The notes: generated from the sequence alone by a model not told the origin. A stretch of DNA of 60,179 bases from Leucobacter salsicius M1-8 (GCF_000350525.1 NZ_AOCN01000011.1:1-60179); one strand, 5' to 3'. Shown: positions 1 to 11,000, counted from the stretch's first letter. Numbers and translations: made by a program.

Positions 1-29
1 GGGTGGGGGTGGGCACGACGCAGAAACGG

Positions 30-1220
30 CTAGACCGCGCGCAGGACGACCGCGGTGCCCTGACCGCCGCCGCCGCAGATGCCAATGGCACCGAGAGATC
101 CGGCGCCCTTTTCGGCCAGCTGACGGGCCAGCGTGCCCACGATGCGTGCGCCCGAGGCTCCGATCGGGTGGCCGAGGGCGATCGCGCCGCCGTGCGGGTT
201 GACGATCGCGGGGTCGATGCCGAGCTCGCGGGTCGACTGCACACCGACCGCGGCGAATGCCTCGTTGATCTCGACGACCGCAAGGTCGGCGGCCGAGGCA
301 CCGGGCAGCTTCGCGAGCGCCGCAGCGATCGCGCGCGCCGGCTGCGAGTGCAGGTGGGTGTCGGGGCCGGCGACCAGCGCGGTCGCCTCGACCGACGCGA
401 TCGGGGTGAGCCCGAGCCGCTCGGCGGCGGCGGGGCTCGCGAGCACAAGTGCCGCGGCCCCATCAGTAATCTGCGAGGCATTACCGGCGGTGATCGTGCC
501 GTCCTTCGCAAACGCCGGGCGCAGGCCCGAAAGCGACTCGGCGGTCGTCGCTTCGCGCACACCATCATCGACCGAAACGACGGTGTCGCCGCGGCGCGAG
601 GTCACCGTGAACGGCGCGATCTCGCCCGCGAAGAACCCCGACGACGTAGCGGCCGCCGCACGCTGGTGCGAGGCGGCGGCGAACTCATCTTGCTCAGCGC
701 GCGTGAGCCCCAGCGGCGTGTTGCCCGTCTCGGTGAGCGCCCCCATCGCGACCTGATCGAACGCGTCAGAAAGCCCATCGCGGTCGACCGTGTCGACGAG
801 CTGAGCGGTGCCGTACTTCGTGCCGACGCGCAGCTGCGTAACGTGCGGTGCGAGCGACATCGACTCCTGCCCCACGGCGACGACAATGTCAGCCTCGCCA
901 GCACGAATCAGGCGGGCGGCCTGCGCGACGGCCTCGGTGCCCGACAGGCACACGGCGTTCAGCGTGATAGCCGGCACGTTCATACCGATGCCCGCTCCCA
1001 CGGCGGTTTGACGGGCCGGGTTCTGGCCGGCACCCGCCTGCAGCACCTGGCCGGCGACGAGCATATCGACGTCATCGGGCGATACTCCGGCACGCTCAAG
1101 TGCAGCCTTCACGGCGTGCGCGCCCAGCACCGTCGCTGGCTGCGCGGCGAGCTGGCCGGTGAATTTGGTGAACGGGGTGCGGGCGTATCCCACGATGAGG
1201 GCCTGAGTGTGCGCGGTCAT
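30..1220 (-). CDS. Acetyl-CoA C-acetyltransferase (thiolase)
   Basis: A 396-residue thiolase, the usual length for the family. It should condense or cleave acyl-CoA (acetoacetyl-CoA to two acetyl-CoA, or the reverse) in the cytoplasm. The acyl-accepting cysteine lies in NAVCLSGTEA (Cys91). The GHPIGASGAR block carries the catalytic His near residue 351, and CGGGGQG near residue 382 carries the second cysteine. The ATG at 1220 follows a strong GGAGG ribosome site six bases upstream. No fatty-acid or PHB partner gene lies next to it, so degradative versus biosynthetic use cannot be decided here. Confidence 0.93.
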   Translation of the reverse strand: MTAHTQALIVGYARTPFTKFTGQLAAQPATVLGAHAVKAALERAGVSPDDVDMLVAGQVLQAGAGQNPARQTAVGAGIGMNVPAITLNAVCLSGTEAVAQAARLIRAGEADIVVAVGQESMSLAPHVTQLRVGTKYGTAQLVDTVDRDGLSDAFDQVAMGALTETGNTPLGLTRAEQDEFAAASHQRAAAATSSGFFAGEIAPFTVTSRRGDTVVSVDDGVREATTAESLSGLRPAFAKDGTITAGNASQITDGAAALVLASPAAAERLGLTPIASVEATALVAGPDTHLHSQPARAIAAALAKLPGASAADLAVVEINEAFAAVGVQSTRELGIDPAIVNPHGGAIALGHPIGASGARIVGTLARQLAEKGAGSLGAIGICGGGGQGTAVVLRAV

Positions 1221-1434
1221 GAGCGACCTCCTTGTGCTTTAGAGCGTGCGGTGTAAATCAGTGCTGTGAGGGAATGCGAGCGCGGTCGGGCCGCGGCGCA
1301 TGCCCCCAACGGCTATTCTGCCTGATCCGGATCGCGAATGCCCCGCCCATCTCACACAGTGAGGCGCACCGCCAGTGTGCGAGGTCGGCGACAGGCCAGA
1401 TCCCGGCGGCGGCCAGAGCGGCCAGTCGCGACAG

Positions 1435-2502
1435 TTACTCAGGCAGTGATCTACGCGGTCGGTGAATCAGCACCGTCAGAATCGCGATTAGCGAGCCGAC
1501 GACGGTGTCGATCACCCGCTCCCCCGCGCTCGCAAAATGATCGCCACCACCCATCGCGGCGCCCACGAGCAGCAACACCAGTGGCGTGATGAACACGAGC
1601 GCTAGCGCGTAGTTGCGCACCACCACGACCTCGATGATGAACTGCAGCACCGTAAACACGAGCACCAAAAGTATCGGGTGCTCTGAGAGAGGTGCGATCA
1701 CCAAATAGACGACCGCGCCCAGCAGCGTGCCGGTCATGCGGTGCAGCCCGCGTGTGAGCGAATAGCTTCGCGCCGTACTTAAACCGACAACCGCCACCGA
1801 GGCCGCCACTGTCCAGTACGCACGGTGCGGGTCAAGCAGCAGCGCGGTCACCAGCGCACCCACTATAGAAGCGACCGCAATGCGGGCGATCAGCTCGATC
1901 TCCCCAGGCCCCACCCACGGGCCCGGCAGGAGTTCGCGCAGCGGCCGCACATCGCGGGCGCGTTCAGTGCGCCGCAGCAGCGGTGTGAGCGCCACAAGAT
2001 AGGCGAAAAGCATGCCGGCCATGATCGCCACAAGAAAGGCCGTTGGCGAGTTCAGCCGTACGCCATCGACCTCGGTCGTGATGTTGCCCGCGAGCCCGTA
2101 CACCAGCACGAAGAACACGGCGCCGGGCGGGCCGATTCGAAACGCGAACGCTAGCCCACTCGTCAGAATGGCGACCACAACGAGCCCCGTCACCAGTAGT
2201 GCGGGCCACGGCGCGAGCAGCACGCCCAGCCCCGCACAGAGCAGCAAAATCCCACCGACCACGGGGAGCACCTTGGCCCGCTCAGCGGCGCCCGCACTTG
2301 CCGCAAACAGCGCCACAAACGAGCCGGCCGCTGTCTGCAGCCCCAACGATTCATAGCCCAGCAGCGTGAGCAGCCCGAGCGGAGCACCCATCGATAGCGC
2401 CGCTCGGGTCGCGATCCAGTAGCGGGGATCCGGCCCCGGCGGTAGTTCGAAGAGGCTCCGCATCGCGCGCCGTAGTGCCGCGGCGATCCGTTCGAATTGC
2501 AT
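1435..2502 (-). CDS. FUSC family integral membrane protein (putative exporter)
   Basis: About 355 residues with two blocks of hydrophobic helices separated by a short soluble stretch, as in the fusaric-acid-resistance/aromatic-acid-exporter (FUSC) family. The second block carries the family-like segment GLHRMTGTLLGAVVYL. The reading frame is open to 2550, but the ATG at 2502 (MQFERIAAALRRA) is preceded by GGAGGGG at good spacing, so that start is preferred. Family members export aromatic acids or other small molecules; the substrate here is unknown. It stands alone between the thiolase and the pilus operon. Confidence 0.82.
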   Translation of the reverse strand: MQFERIAAALRRAMRSLFELPPGPDPRYWIATRAALSMGAPLGLLTLLGYESLGLQTAAGSFVALFAASAGAAERAKVLPVVGGILLLCAGLGVLLAPWPALLVTGLVVVAILTSGLAFAFRIGPPGAVFFVLVYGLAGNITTEVDGVRLNSPTAFLVAIMAGMLFAYLVALTPLLRRTERARDVRPLRELLPGPWVGPGEIELIARIAVASIVGALVTALLLDPHRAYWTVAASVAVVGLSTARSYSLTRGLHRMTGTLLGAVVYLVIAPLSEHPILLVLVFTVLQFIIEVVVVRNYALALVFITPLVLLLVGAAMGGGDHFASAGERVIDTVVGSLIAILTVLIHRPRRSLPE

Positions 2503-2633
2503 GCCTCGCGGCCCCTCCCTGCAGCGCACCACTGATCGACCTGTGCCCAAGGGTCAGAGCGATCGACAAGCTCCTACCTATTAAAGGTATCAAGACCTTG
2601 ACGCCACGCATCGGCAAGGGCGCAGGAGCGCTT

Positions 2634-3659
2634 TTACGTTGACTTGTCGATTGTGTGGCTCTTGCGTGGGCGCGTGCGTGGTTTTGAGAAGAGCAACCAG
2701 CCAACAGCGGCTGATCCACCGATGAACCATACCGCCCACCACGGGAATCCGAGTTCTACCCCATCACCCGCGATGACCTCGCGCCCGTCACTCTCGGGCC
2801 CTGAGATGCGCTCTGCGTGCACGAGCAGCCGATGGCTGTTGACTCCCGTCGGCGTGCAGGTGAAGAGTGTCACCCAATCCTCACCCTCGGTAATTTCGAA
2901 TGAGTCAGTTTCATTTGGCAGCACGGTCTCGATTTCACGCACTTCGTAGTGGTGGTCTTCGCCGAGCACGGAGATCCAGAAGTTGTCACCAACCTTGGCG
3001 TCATGCAGCGGGGTGAAGAGCTTCGCCTGCGGCAGACCAGAATGCGCGGTGAGCACCGAACGTGTTGACGGACCGCCGACGGGCAGTGACGTCCCGTACA
3101 TGTGGCCGACGCCTTTCGAAATCACAGCATTTTCGGTGCCGTGGTAGACGGGTAGCGCGACTTCAATTTCTGGGTAACTGAGGGTACCAATGGCGTCGCT
3201 GCCACTGACTCGCAGCATCTCTTCATATGCTGCATAGAGTTCACTGCGCATCACAGCGTCCTCATTCATCGAAATATAGGGGTCAGTGAGCGGGCCGGGC
3301 TCTAGGTAGTCGTTATAGGCGTAGGCAGCGTCGAGGATTCGCTGCCGCTCGGGCCCAGCGGTGCTCTCAACCCCGCGTATGTACCCCGATATTTCGGAGT
3401 TATGACCAATGGAATTAACCCAGTCGGCGCCCGCTGGGTACACGAGTAAGCCGATGCCAAGCATCGCAAAGCACTGGAGCGTGAGGTTTAATGCAAGTCG
3501 TCGCTTCTGTTTGCGGCTGCGCTTGGGTTTGCGCCCGTGCTGAGGAGCACGTTTGTGAAGAAGTGGCCCGGTGGCGGTACTTGGGGGGGGATCGCCACCA
3601 GGCCAACGCTCTGGCCGGGGGGAACCGGTAGTCAGAGCGCCACCCTCGAGTGTGTTCAC
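2634..3659 (-). CDS. Class C (pilin-polymerising) sortase, last gene of pilus operon
   Basis: A 341-residue sortase with a basic cytoplasmic N-terminus, a membrane helix at about 57-77 and a C-terminal membrane helix at about 303-324, the double-anchored layout of class C sortases. The triad is visible: His206 (LTAHSG), Cys268 (LFTCTP) and Arg277 (NSHRLLV). A lid motif Asp-Pro-Tyr sits at 126-128, typical of pilus sortases. It should join pilin subunits through a lysine of the next subunit outside the membrane. The GTG start overlaps the stop of the upstream pilin (GTGA) and has no clear ribosome site, so translation is probably coupled. It is a paralogue of the sortase at 5218-6222. Confidence 0.93.
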   Translation of the reverse strand: MNTLEGGALTTGSPRPERWPGGDPPPSTATGPLLHKRAPQHGRKPKRSRKQKRRLALNLTLQCFAMLGIGLLVYPAGADWVNSIGHNSEISGYIRGVESTAGPERQRILDAAYAYNDYLEPGPLTDPYISMNEDAVMRSELYAAYEEMLRVSGSDAIGTLSYPEIEVALPVYHGTENAVISKGVGHMYGTSLPVGGPSTRSVLTAHSGLPQAKLFTPLHDAKVGDNFWISVLGEDHHYEVREIETVLPNETDSFEITEGEDWVTLFTCTPTGVNSHRLLVHAERISGPESDGREVIAGDGVELGFPWWAVWFIGGSAAVGWLLFSKPRTRPRKSHTIDKST

Positions 3660-5221
3660 TGGAGGGAGTCTAGGGAATCGTGGCCACTACGACGGCGTCG
3701 CAGGAAGAGGAGGGCACCAAGCCCGATGAGCGCAGCGGCGAGGACACCAATACCCGCGATTTGAGCGCCGGTGACTGGAAGTCCCTGTGGGTTCTCGGGC
3801 GTTGGCCGCGGATCAACACCAACGCTGGGCTCTACAGGCTTCGTCACTTGGAAAATCAGTGTCTGATACTCCACTTCGGAGTTCACCGAGCCAGAGAGCG
3901 GCCTATCGTCGATCCAGGTCCAGCCCGGTGGAATATGGGTGGGGGCCGCCCAGTAATACCGGTAGAGCGGATCGCCAGTCTCGCGGTCCAGCCCATTCAC
4001 GAAGTCTGAAAATCGCAGACCATTGACGATCAGTCGTCCCTGCGCGTCGGTGGTCCACTCCTGAACCCCCTCGATGACGATGGGGTTGCGCTGTGCGAGT
4101 GCGTCTTCTGGTGTGAGGTAGACCTTAAAGCGGGCGCCAGGAATGAGATTCGACGGGTTGCCGTGCTCGTGGACGATGACCGAGAGCGGGCCCCATTTAG
4201 TGGTGGCGGTATCGTTCACACCCAGGCGCGCTTCGATCGCGGCTTGGCTCGGGTAAAGGATTGCCTCATTGACGTGAATGCCCTCAGCGAGCACAGTCGT
4301 GTCGTAGTCGACCTGCACCGTCGCGCCCGGGTAGTGCTGGGCTACCTGTTCGAGTTTGCGCAGGCCTGGTTCAAGGAAGTTGACTATGATGGTGCGCGTC
4401 GCATCGTTGTAGGTCACCGTGTAATCGGTGCCCGGCGCCAGTGCCGGGCAGTTGTCGCAGTTGATACGAACGGGCACATACTTAGCAAGGGTGGCGGGTG
4501 GTCCGATGAGCCGAAGCTTCGGAGTGATGACTTCTTCGATCATGTAGCCGTCGAGGGTGGGCTGCAGTGGAATCGTCGAGTGCGAGGTCCAGTGCACGGT
4601 GTCGCCGAGCTTCACCGCATCTTGATCGATGACATCGAGGGTGATGCCGGCCTTCGCGTTCTTCGGGTAAACATGCACGGTGTTCAACCATCCGTCACGT
4701 TCGACGGGGTTGGTGAGCGGCAGTGCAACAAGGAAGGGCGCCGCACCCACGTAGCCAGCGGGGATTGTTGTCTCTTGCACGTAGTAGAGACCAACACCGA
4801 GGGGCGCGAGTGTAGCGTTACCCGCCGTGTCAGTGACGTCGGTCGCGGCGACCGGCTGTCCTGCCACGCGAGCGGCAGCCTTCTCAGCGGTAAGTTTGGT
4901 CGCGGCCTTCTGGCCGGCGTTAGTGGTGAGGTCAAGACCCGGCACCAGTTTTGCGGTGAAGGTGACGCCCGCAACTGGAGTAAGCCCGGTTGTGTTCTTC
5001 GGTAGTCCGTCGGCTACCGCGCCAAGGCTGTCGGGCTGTTCAAACTTATGAATCTCGATCGCGGTGACCGCGTCGGGGTCAACGGTTGTCGCGGTCGCCG
5101 CCTGAGCGGGGAGCAGGGCGAAGAACATCGCGAAGAGCACTCCGAGCACCACCATGGTGCTGCGGCCCCGAAGGTGCGCTGCACCGCGGGCTCGGGCATG
5201 CGTGCGTGTCTGCATGCTCAT
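3656..5221 (-). CDS. LPXTG-anchored pilin subunit, second pilin
   Basis: About 521 residues: signal peptide (1-41, ending in LLPAQA), SpaA/D2-type pilin domains and a cell-wall sorting signal LPVTG at 481-485 followed by a hydrophobic helix and RRRR. The pilin motif VYPKN supplies the likely cross-linking lysine (Lys187). The N-terminal E-box is intact (YYVQETTIPAGY, Glu150). The C-terminal counterpart reads YWAAPTHIPPGW, with Pro where the catalytic Glu is expected. The ATG at 5221 follows GGGGAGG and overlaps the upstream sortase stop (ATGA), so it is preferred over the longer frame to 5380. It may be a minor or basal subunit; which one is inference. Confidence 0.9.
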   Translation of the reverse strand: MSMQTRTHARARGAAHLRGRSTMVVLGVLFAMFFALLPAQAATATTVDPDAVTAIEIHKFEQPDSLGAVADGLPKNTTGLTPVAGVTFTAKLVPGLDLTTNAGQKAATKLTAEKAAARVAGQPVAATDVTDTAGNATLAPLGVGLYYVQETTIPAGYVGAAPFLVALPLTNPVERDGWLNTVHVYPKNAKAGITLDVIDQDAVKLGDTVHWTSHSTIPLQPTLDGYMIEEVITPKLRLIGPPATLAKYVPVRINCDNCPALAPGTDYTVTYNDATRTIIVNFLEPGLRKLEQVAQHYPGATVQVDYDTTVLAEGIHVNEAILYPSQAAIEARLGVNDTATTKWGPLSVIVHEHGNPSNLIPGARFKVYLTPEDALAQRNPIVIEGVQEWTTDAQGRLIVNGLRFSDFVNGLDRETGDPLYRYYWAAPTHIPPGWTWIDDRPLSGSVNSEVEYQTLIFQVTKPVEPSVGVDPRPTPENPQGLPVTGAQIAGIGVLAAALIGLGALLFLRRRRSGHDSLDSLQ

Positions 5222-6222
5222 GAGCGTGCCTCCCCTGTGGTGCCGGTCACCGGATGGCCCGATGCTTGGTGCGTGGTGTGGTCGTGCGAAGAATTTGGTG
5301 TTGCTGCCAACCGTCGTGGCGGCGCAAAGATCAAGTAGGCGGAGCCCGCCGATCCGGCAAGAAAAATGAGTGCCCACCACGGGAGGCCAGCCCTACGCGC
5401 GTCGCCCGCGACCGCATAGCCGCTTTCACCAGACGGTGTGGGGATGCGTTCGGCCTGCACCAGCAGGCGATGACTGTTCACACCAATTGGTGTGCAGGTG
5501 ATGAGTGTCACCCAGTCTTCGCCATCGGTGATCCGCAGCGACTCGGTCTGTTCAGGTAGAACAGTTTCGAGACCGCGCACCTCGTAGTGGTGCTTTTCAC
5601 CGAGAACTGTGACCGTGAACGTGTCACCGATCTCGGCTTTGGGCAATTCGGTAAACAGCGAGGCGTTGATGAGGCCCGAGTGACTCGTCATTACGGAGTG
5701 TGTGGACGGGCCACCAATGGGAAGCGAACTGCCGTAGAGGTGGCCGACGCCCCTGGAAAGCACTTCGTCACTGGTGCCGTGGTACACCGGCAGCGAAATA
5801 CCCAGTTGTGGGTAGCTCACCTCTCCGATCACACCGTTGTCGCTGACGCGCAGCACATCAAGGTAGGCCTGGTACGCCGAATCGTCAGCGAGATCGGCAT
5901 CGATTCCGGTGCTGGAGTAAGGGTCTCGCAGCACACCCATCGGCATGTGCTTGTTGTACTCTTGGGCGACACGGAGGCTGTCGAGGCGTGTCTCTTCAGG
6001 CAGCTGCGCTACCTCGTTCACATACCCTGAAACTTCTGAGTTGTGACCGAGCGCCGAGAACCAGTCTGCGGCACTCGAATACAGCAGCGCACCAATGCCG
6101 ATCATTGCGAGCGTCTGCAGCAGGATCGGTGTGTATATACCGGTGCGCTTGAGGGAAGTATCGCCACCCCCACCAAAGGAGGCACCGGACTGCGCAGTCG
6201 GCTCAATAGTCATCTGGTTCAT
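5218..6222 (-). CDS. Class C (pilin-polymerising) sortase, first copy
   Basis: A 334-residue class C sortase paralogous to the one at 2634-3659. It has an N-terminal membrane helix at about 31-50, an Asp-Pro-Tyr lid at 100-102, His181 (MTSHSG), Cys243 (LITCTP), Arg252 (NSHRLLV) and a C-terminal membrane helix. It should act on the major pilin encoded just upstream. The ATG at 6222 is chosen because GGGAGG precedes it; the frame stays open to 6300 without a comparable ribosome site. Its stop overlaps the start of the next pilin by four bases. Each sortase follows one pilin gene, so each may serve its neighbour. Confidence 0.93.
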   Translation of the reverse strand: MNQMTIEPTAQSGASFGGGGDTSLKRTGIYTPILLQTLAMIGIGALLYSSAADWFSALGHNSEVSGYVNEVAQLPEETRLDSLRVAQEYNKHMPMGVLRDPYSSTGIDADLADDSAYQAYLDVLRVSDNGVIGEVSYPQLGISLPVYHGTSDEVLSRGVGHLYGSSLPIGGPSTHSVMTSHSGLINASLFTELPKAEIGDTFTVTVLGEKHHYEVRGLETVLPEQTESLRITDGEDWVTLITCTPIGVNSHRLLVQAERIPTPSGESGYAVAGDARRAGLPWWALIFLAGSAGSAYLIFAPPRRLAATPNSSHDHTTHQASGHPVTGTTGEARS

Positions 6223-6312
6223 TTCGGTACCTCCCTTCGGTGTTGGTGCTGATCCACTCAGAAAGAGCGGGGGTGGGTGCGGGTTTGTTGGCCCGCGCAC
6301 CCCCCGCGGTTG

Positions 6313-7980
6313 TTACTCCGCAATTACCTCGTTGCGGCGACGACGCGCTACTACAACCACAGCGGCGAGGATGCCCGCACCGAGGATGGTGAGGATCGCG
6401 GTGCCCATGCCACCCGTGAGCGGCAGCTCGAAGCCGGCGTTGTGCGGAGCATTCTCGATCTGCGTCACCGTTACGTCTGCGCCTGCAGCGTCGACAACAA
6501 CCTCGACTGGCTCAGCAAGGAGCTCGAATCCGTTGGGTGAAGTGACCTCTACCAGCCAGTAAGTGCGGTAGCCATCATCAGACGGATCCAGTTCGACACC
6601 ATCGGCCCAGCCTGAATAGCGCAGGCCCGAGATGCGCACCTCGCCCTGATCGTTCGTCGTGAAGGTCGTCGTACCGCCCGACCCGAAAGCTATCGGGTTA
6701 TCGCCTAGTTCGGCTTCCTCTTTGCTCGTGAACACGCTGAACACAGCCCCCTCGAGGGGGTTGGAAATGTTGGAGGCATCTACCTTGCGAATGAGTACAT
6801 CGCCCCACTTCGAGACAGGAACATCACTCGGGATACCTTCGACCGTGCTGTCATTCGGGAAGAGGAACGCCTGGTTTTGAACGACGCCTTCCTCTTCGCC
6901 ATCAACTGCGGGGGCGCTCAACAGTGCGGCGACGTTGGTACCGACAAGCACCTGCACCTGAGCACCCGCGGTCGATCCCACAAGCCCAAGCTTCGCGCGG
7001 CCAGCCAGGGTGAAGTCGACGACTACGCTCTGCCCACGGTTGTCACCAATACCCGGGATTGGGTTGGGCGTTACTGTGTAGTCGCCCGCGACGAGCGCCG
7101 GAGCGCCGAGGGGATCGCCAGCTGAGTCAACCAGGGAGACCTCTACTGACGTAAGGGCGAGCCGGCCGTCAAGCTGATCCGTGATCGTGTAGCGGCTGGG
7201 GGCCAGAAACTCGAGATTCTCGAGGCTCGCTACTTCCTGTGCGTCAAACTCGGGGTTCGCGGTACGGGGGATGTCGCCACGGATCGTCCAGTTCACGGCG
7301 TCACCGATCTTGATGCCATCGGCATCCTGAACGGTCTTTGTGATGGCTGTGGTCGAGTTCTTCGGGTAGACATTGATGTCGTACAGCCAACTGTCAAGCT
7401 CGATTGGGTGCGTGAGCGGCACCGACATTACCCAGGGCGCCGACGGCGTCACGTTTGCTGGGTGGCCTGTCTCAGCAAAGTGGTAGAGGCCCACGGGAAT
7501 GTCATCGAATACTGCCGCAGCATAGCTGCCAGCGGCGCCAGTGTTTCGCACGATGTCGGTACCGAAGACGGGAGTCGCTGCAGCACCCTCAAATGCCCAG
7601 GTGTCTGCCGCGGCGTTGTAGCTGAGCTTAGCTGCATTTTGCCAGCCGGTGTTCGTCGTGAGATTAAGCGAGTATGTCTCACCTGCTGCGTCGAAGCTCA
7701 TCACCTGCTTCGCGGTGAACTCCACCTCCGCAATGGTCGGGGAGGTCACGTCCTGCTGCAGGCCGTTTGCTGCTGATCCGGCCGCGTCACCCTGCTCGTG
7801 CTTGTGCACGGTCACTGTGCCGGTGATTGGCTCGCCCGCCTCACCGGGGAGGATCAGGGGGCTGTCTGCCTGCCCGTCGACTGCTGCAGCTATGCTGGCA
7901 CCGCTGAGCGCGAGTGCAAGCGCAGCACCTGCTGCGACCAGCCCGGCGAGCGCCTTGCGCCCTCGTTTTTTCATGGTCAT
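6313..7980 (-). CDS. LPXTG-anchored major pilin (SpaA/D2-type)
   Basis: A 555-residue pilin with a signal peptide (1-33), a sorting signal LPLTG at 519-523, a hydrophobic helix and RRRR tail. The pilin motif WLYDINVYPKN gives the candidate polymerisation lysine (Lys207). E-boxes are present in the N-terminal domain (FAETGHP, Glu170) and the C-terminal domain (YWLVEVTSPNGF), consistent with internal isopeptide bonds. The ATG at 7980 follows AAAGGAAA; a second ATG lies two codons in. It sits 57 bases after the tip protein gene and 90 bases before its sortase. Calling it the shaft subunit rests on size, motif content and position. Confidence 0.92.
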   Translation of the reverse strand: MTMKKRGRKALAGLVAAGAALALALSGASIAAAVDGQADSPLILPGEAGEPITGTVTVHKHEQGDAAGSAANGLQQDVTSPTIAEVEFTAKQVMSFDAAGETYSLNLTTNTGWQNAAKLSYNAAADTWAFEGAAATPVFGTDIVRNTGAAGSYAAAVFDDIPVGLYHFAETGHPANVTPSAPWVMSVPLTHPIELDSWLYDINVYPKNSTTAITKTVQDADGIKIGDAVNWTIRGDIPRTANPEFDAQEVASLENLEFLAPSRYTITDQLDGRLALTSVEVSLVDSAGDPLGAPALVAGDYTVTPNPIPGIGDNRGQSVVVDFTLAGRAKLGLVGSTAGAQVQVLVGTNVAALLSAPAVDGEEEGVVQNQAFLFPNDSTVEGIPSDVPVSKWGDVLIRKVDASNISNPLEGAVFSVFTSKEEAELGDNPIAFGSGGTTTFTTNDQGEVRISGLRYSGWADGVELDPSDDGYRTYWLVEVTSPNGFELLAEPVEVVVDAAGADVTVTQIENAPHNAGFELPLTGGMGTAILTILGAGILAAVVVVARRRRNEVIAE

Positions 7981-8037
7981 GGTTTTCCTTTCAGAGTGGA
8001 TCTGTGAACCGTAAAAACTAGAGAAAGAATGGTCGGG

Positions 8038-11000
8038 CTAGACCGCACGACTGCTTCGTGTCTGGTTGCGTCGTCGCATCACCCAAGCGGCACCGAGCGT
8101 GCCAGTGAGCAGCACGATTGCTCCGATCGAGAGGCCGGCTGCGAGGTTCATGCCTCCGGCTAGCGGGAGCGCAGCCATGCGCGGGTCCTGGATCACCATG
8201 AGCCAGCCCGTGGGGTTCACGCAGGCAGTGGCGTTGGGATTGGTCGAGGAGCATGCGCTGAGCGCGTTTCCTGAGGAGTCGTATGCCGTCAGTTTGCCTT
8301 CGCCTGCCGCATCGGCGACCGAAAACTTCACCGGCTCCGCGAGAAGCTGGTGGCCCACCGCCGCCTGTGTTTCGACGAGCCAGTAGGTACCCGTGGGCAA
8401 GTTCTGTGAGCGCCAGCGCCCCTCCTGTGACCCTGATTCAATGGGATAAAGGTAGGCACATTCTGCGGGAGCTCCCTGATATGACGCAGGATCAACGTTC
8501 CACGGCACCGCAGGGATCGTGCCGGTGTAACCTGACGAGCCCCAATCCTGTGCCGTGCACATTTGCGCCGATACACCGCTATTCATTTGACCTGCGTTGT
8601 CATCGCGCACTTCGAAGCGGTGGCCGGTGAGATTGGTCTCAACACCGCTCGCACTGACACCGTCTTTGCGGATCGTGAAGAAACCTGATTCGATGCGTTG
8701 AGTCACCTGGCACTCGTCGGCGTTGAAGGTCTCGTCGACACCAGTTATGCACTGCTGCGGATCCTGTGTCGTGCTGTCTGCCGTCGCTGAGTTTGTCAGG
8801 GAGGTGCCCCATTGAATCGGCCCTGGTGCCCAGGCCCCCGGGACCTCGGGTGCCTGGCCCGCGGTAACTGTGTACCAAACTTCGGCCCGCACAATGTTCG
8901 CTGGCATATTAAACTCACGCGTGGTGAGTGTCCATGTGCTGTCGAAGTAGGGAGCAGTTCCGCTACCGGCAGTTATGGTTGGTGCGGGCACACAGTCGAC
9001 TCCGCCATCAGCTTCGCCCTGACAGAGCACCGTCGGCGCGCCCCCGGTTGCCGTTTCAAAGAGGTAGATACCAATCGAGCGTGCGCCCGAAGGCACGGTC
9101 ACGCCCGGTGTCCAACCCGCCGACTTCATGACGTCAGTGAGGTCGTCGGTCACCGCGACCCCTTCGAGGTTCCAGTCACCGGCCCCACCGTTGAGCTTCG
9201 ATACGGTGACGCGGTAGTTCACGTTTCCACCCGTGTGGATGAGCGCACCATCGGCGGGGAACGAACCCTTTGACACTGTCCACGCGGGGATCGGATGCTC
9301 CGCACAGGTCGCGAGCTCACCCTCAGCGGGCGCCTCGCAGCTGGCCGGCGGAGTCACCCCCCTCGGTGTTAGGTAGTTGCGCAGCCAATATCCTGCGAGC
9401 GGAGCGGCCACATTCTCGCGGCTCGCAGAGTTCTCTGTGTTCGCCTTTACCTTCACACGAAACGTGACGGTGCGCGTCTCAGTCGCAGGCACGTTGCCTG
9501 CGATATCGATTTGCTGGTTTGTGGAGTTCCAGTTAGCGCTCAGCCCGGGCGTTCCAGGTGTGGTGATCACCGGTGTGGTGACGACATTGCCGGCAGCGTC
9601 CACGAAGTCTGCATCGTCGAGCACGTCGCCAAGATGATCGATGTGGTCGACCGTGGCCGCAGCTGTTCCGGCAGTGTTCGCAAACGTGAGCGTGTAATCG
9701 ACGATGGTGCCTGCTGTGACTGTCTCACCCGAGGCCGGATCAGAGGTTTTCTCGATCGTCAGGCTTGGTCTCAAGGTTTCATTGGTGAAGACGCATCGAA
9801 TGTTTGAGCCTGGCACCAGTGTGCTGTGCGTCGTGCTACTGAGGGCAAATTCGAGGCTTCTCCCTGTTCCATCGAGGAACGGTGTTGTCGAGGAGCCGAC
9901 GTAGCATGCCCAAGTCGTCGCGTAATTCGATCCGTTCGTCGCTACGGTCTCGCTGGCTCTGAATGTTCCGTCGAACACCATCGCGTAGGGCCCGATCTGC
10001 TGCGACTGGATACCCGACGAGGCCCCTGTCGTGGTCACCGAATCAAAAGTTGAGGTCGTGCCACCGGCAGTGCGCGATGCGTTCAGTTGGAACTGGTCTC
10101 CCGGGGCGAACCGGTCGCCAACGAGGTTCTTTTGCACGCTGATCGTCGTGGGTTCGGCGCAGCTCGCAAGGTCGACGAGGGTACCGACCCCGGTGAGCGA
10201 CGTGCGGTTGCCGAAGATCTGCATCGTCGTCGGGTTCGCAAATGAGTTGATATTGCCTTGCTGAATGAGTGCGCGGCCACCCTGCGTGTAGGCCACGCCG
10301 TTTATTGCTTCTCGCTGCCCAGCCGGCAGTCGTCCACCGATTCCATTTCCAATGATCGTCGGCACCGTTTGGAGCACGTGTGAACCGGGTAGCGAGTGCA
10401 GTTCGTTACCCGAAACCGAGCCCGAGACCGTGTACCCACCCGCGGTATCAGACATGATGAACTGCAGGTTGTTCGCGCCGTCAAACGCGAAGTCACCGTT
10501 CATTGCGTTGGCGTTCGTTGTAAAGTTCACGGGGCGTTCGACATCGACGTGCGAGACTTCACCGGTGCGCTCCCCGTTGCCCGCCGAATACCTGTAAACG
10601 TGCATGCGAAGCGCCGACCGGCCGCTGATGTTGTTGGGGGAGCTCGAGAAGTAGGCGTAGTAGAACTCCTCGGCGCCGTCGTAGACCGTGGCATCACCGG
10701 CCACAAGGTAACCTGCGACAGGCGACAGCAGATCCATCGTCCACACCGGGTACGGTGCAGTGTCGACTTGAGGGTCAAAACGGTAGGTCGTAACCTGACG
10801 ATTTGGGGCGATCTGCGAAGCGAAGTAAAATACGCCAGTCGGTGTGATGCCCAGGCCATTAGCAGTCGCTTCAGACGGAACTGTCACCGTGGAATCCGGC
10901 ACCAGTGCCGTCGCGGCGGTGATCGACGTTTCTGCCTGGTTGTGCGTGACGCGTCGAATGCTCGTCGTGCGGCCAGTAGCACTGTTACGATTCAACGAAT

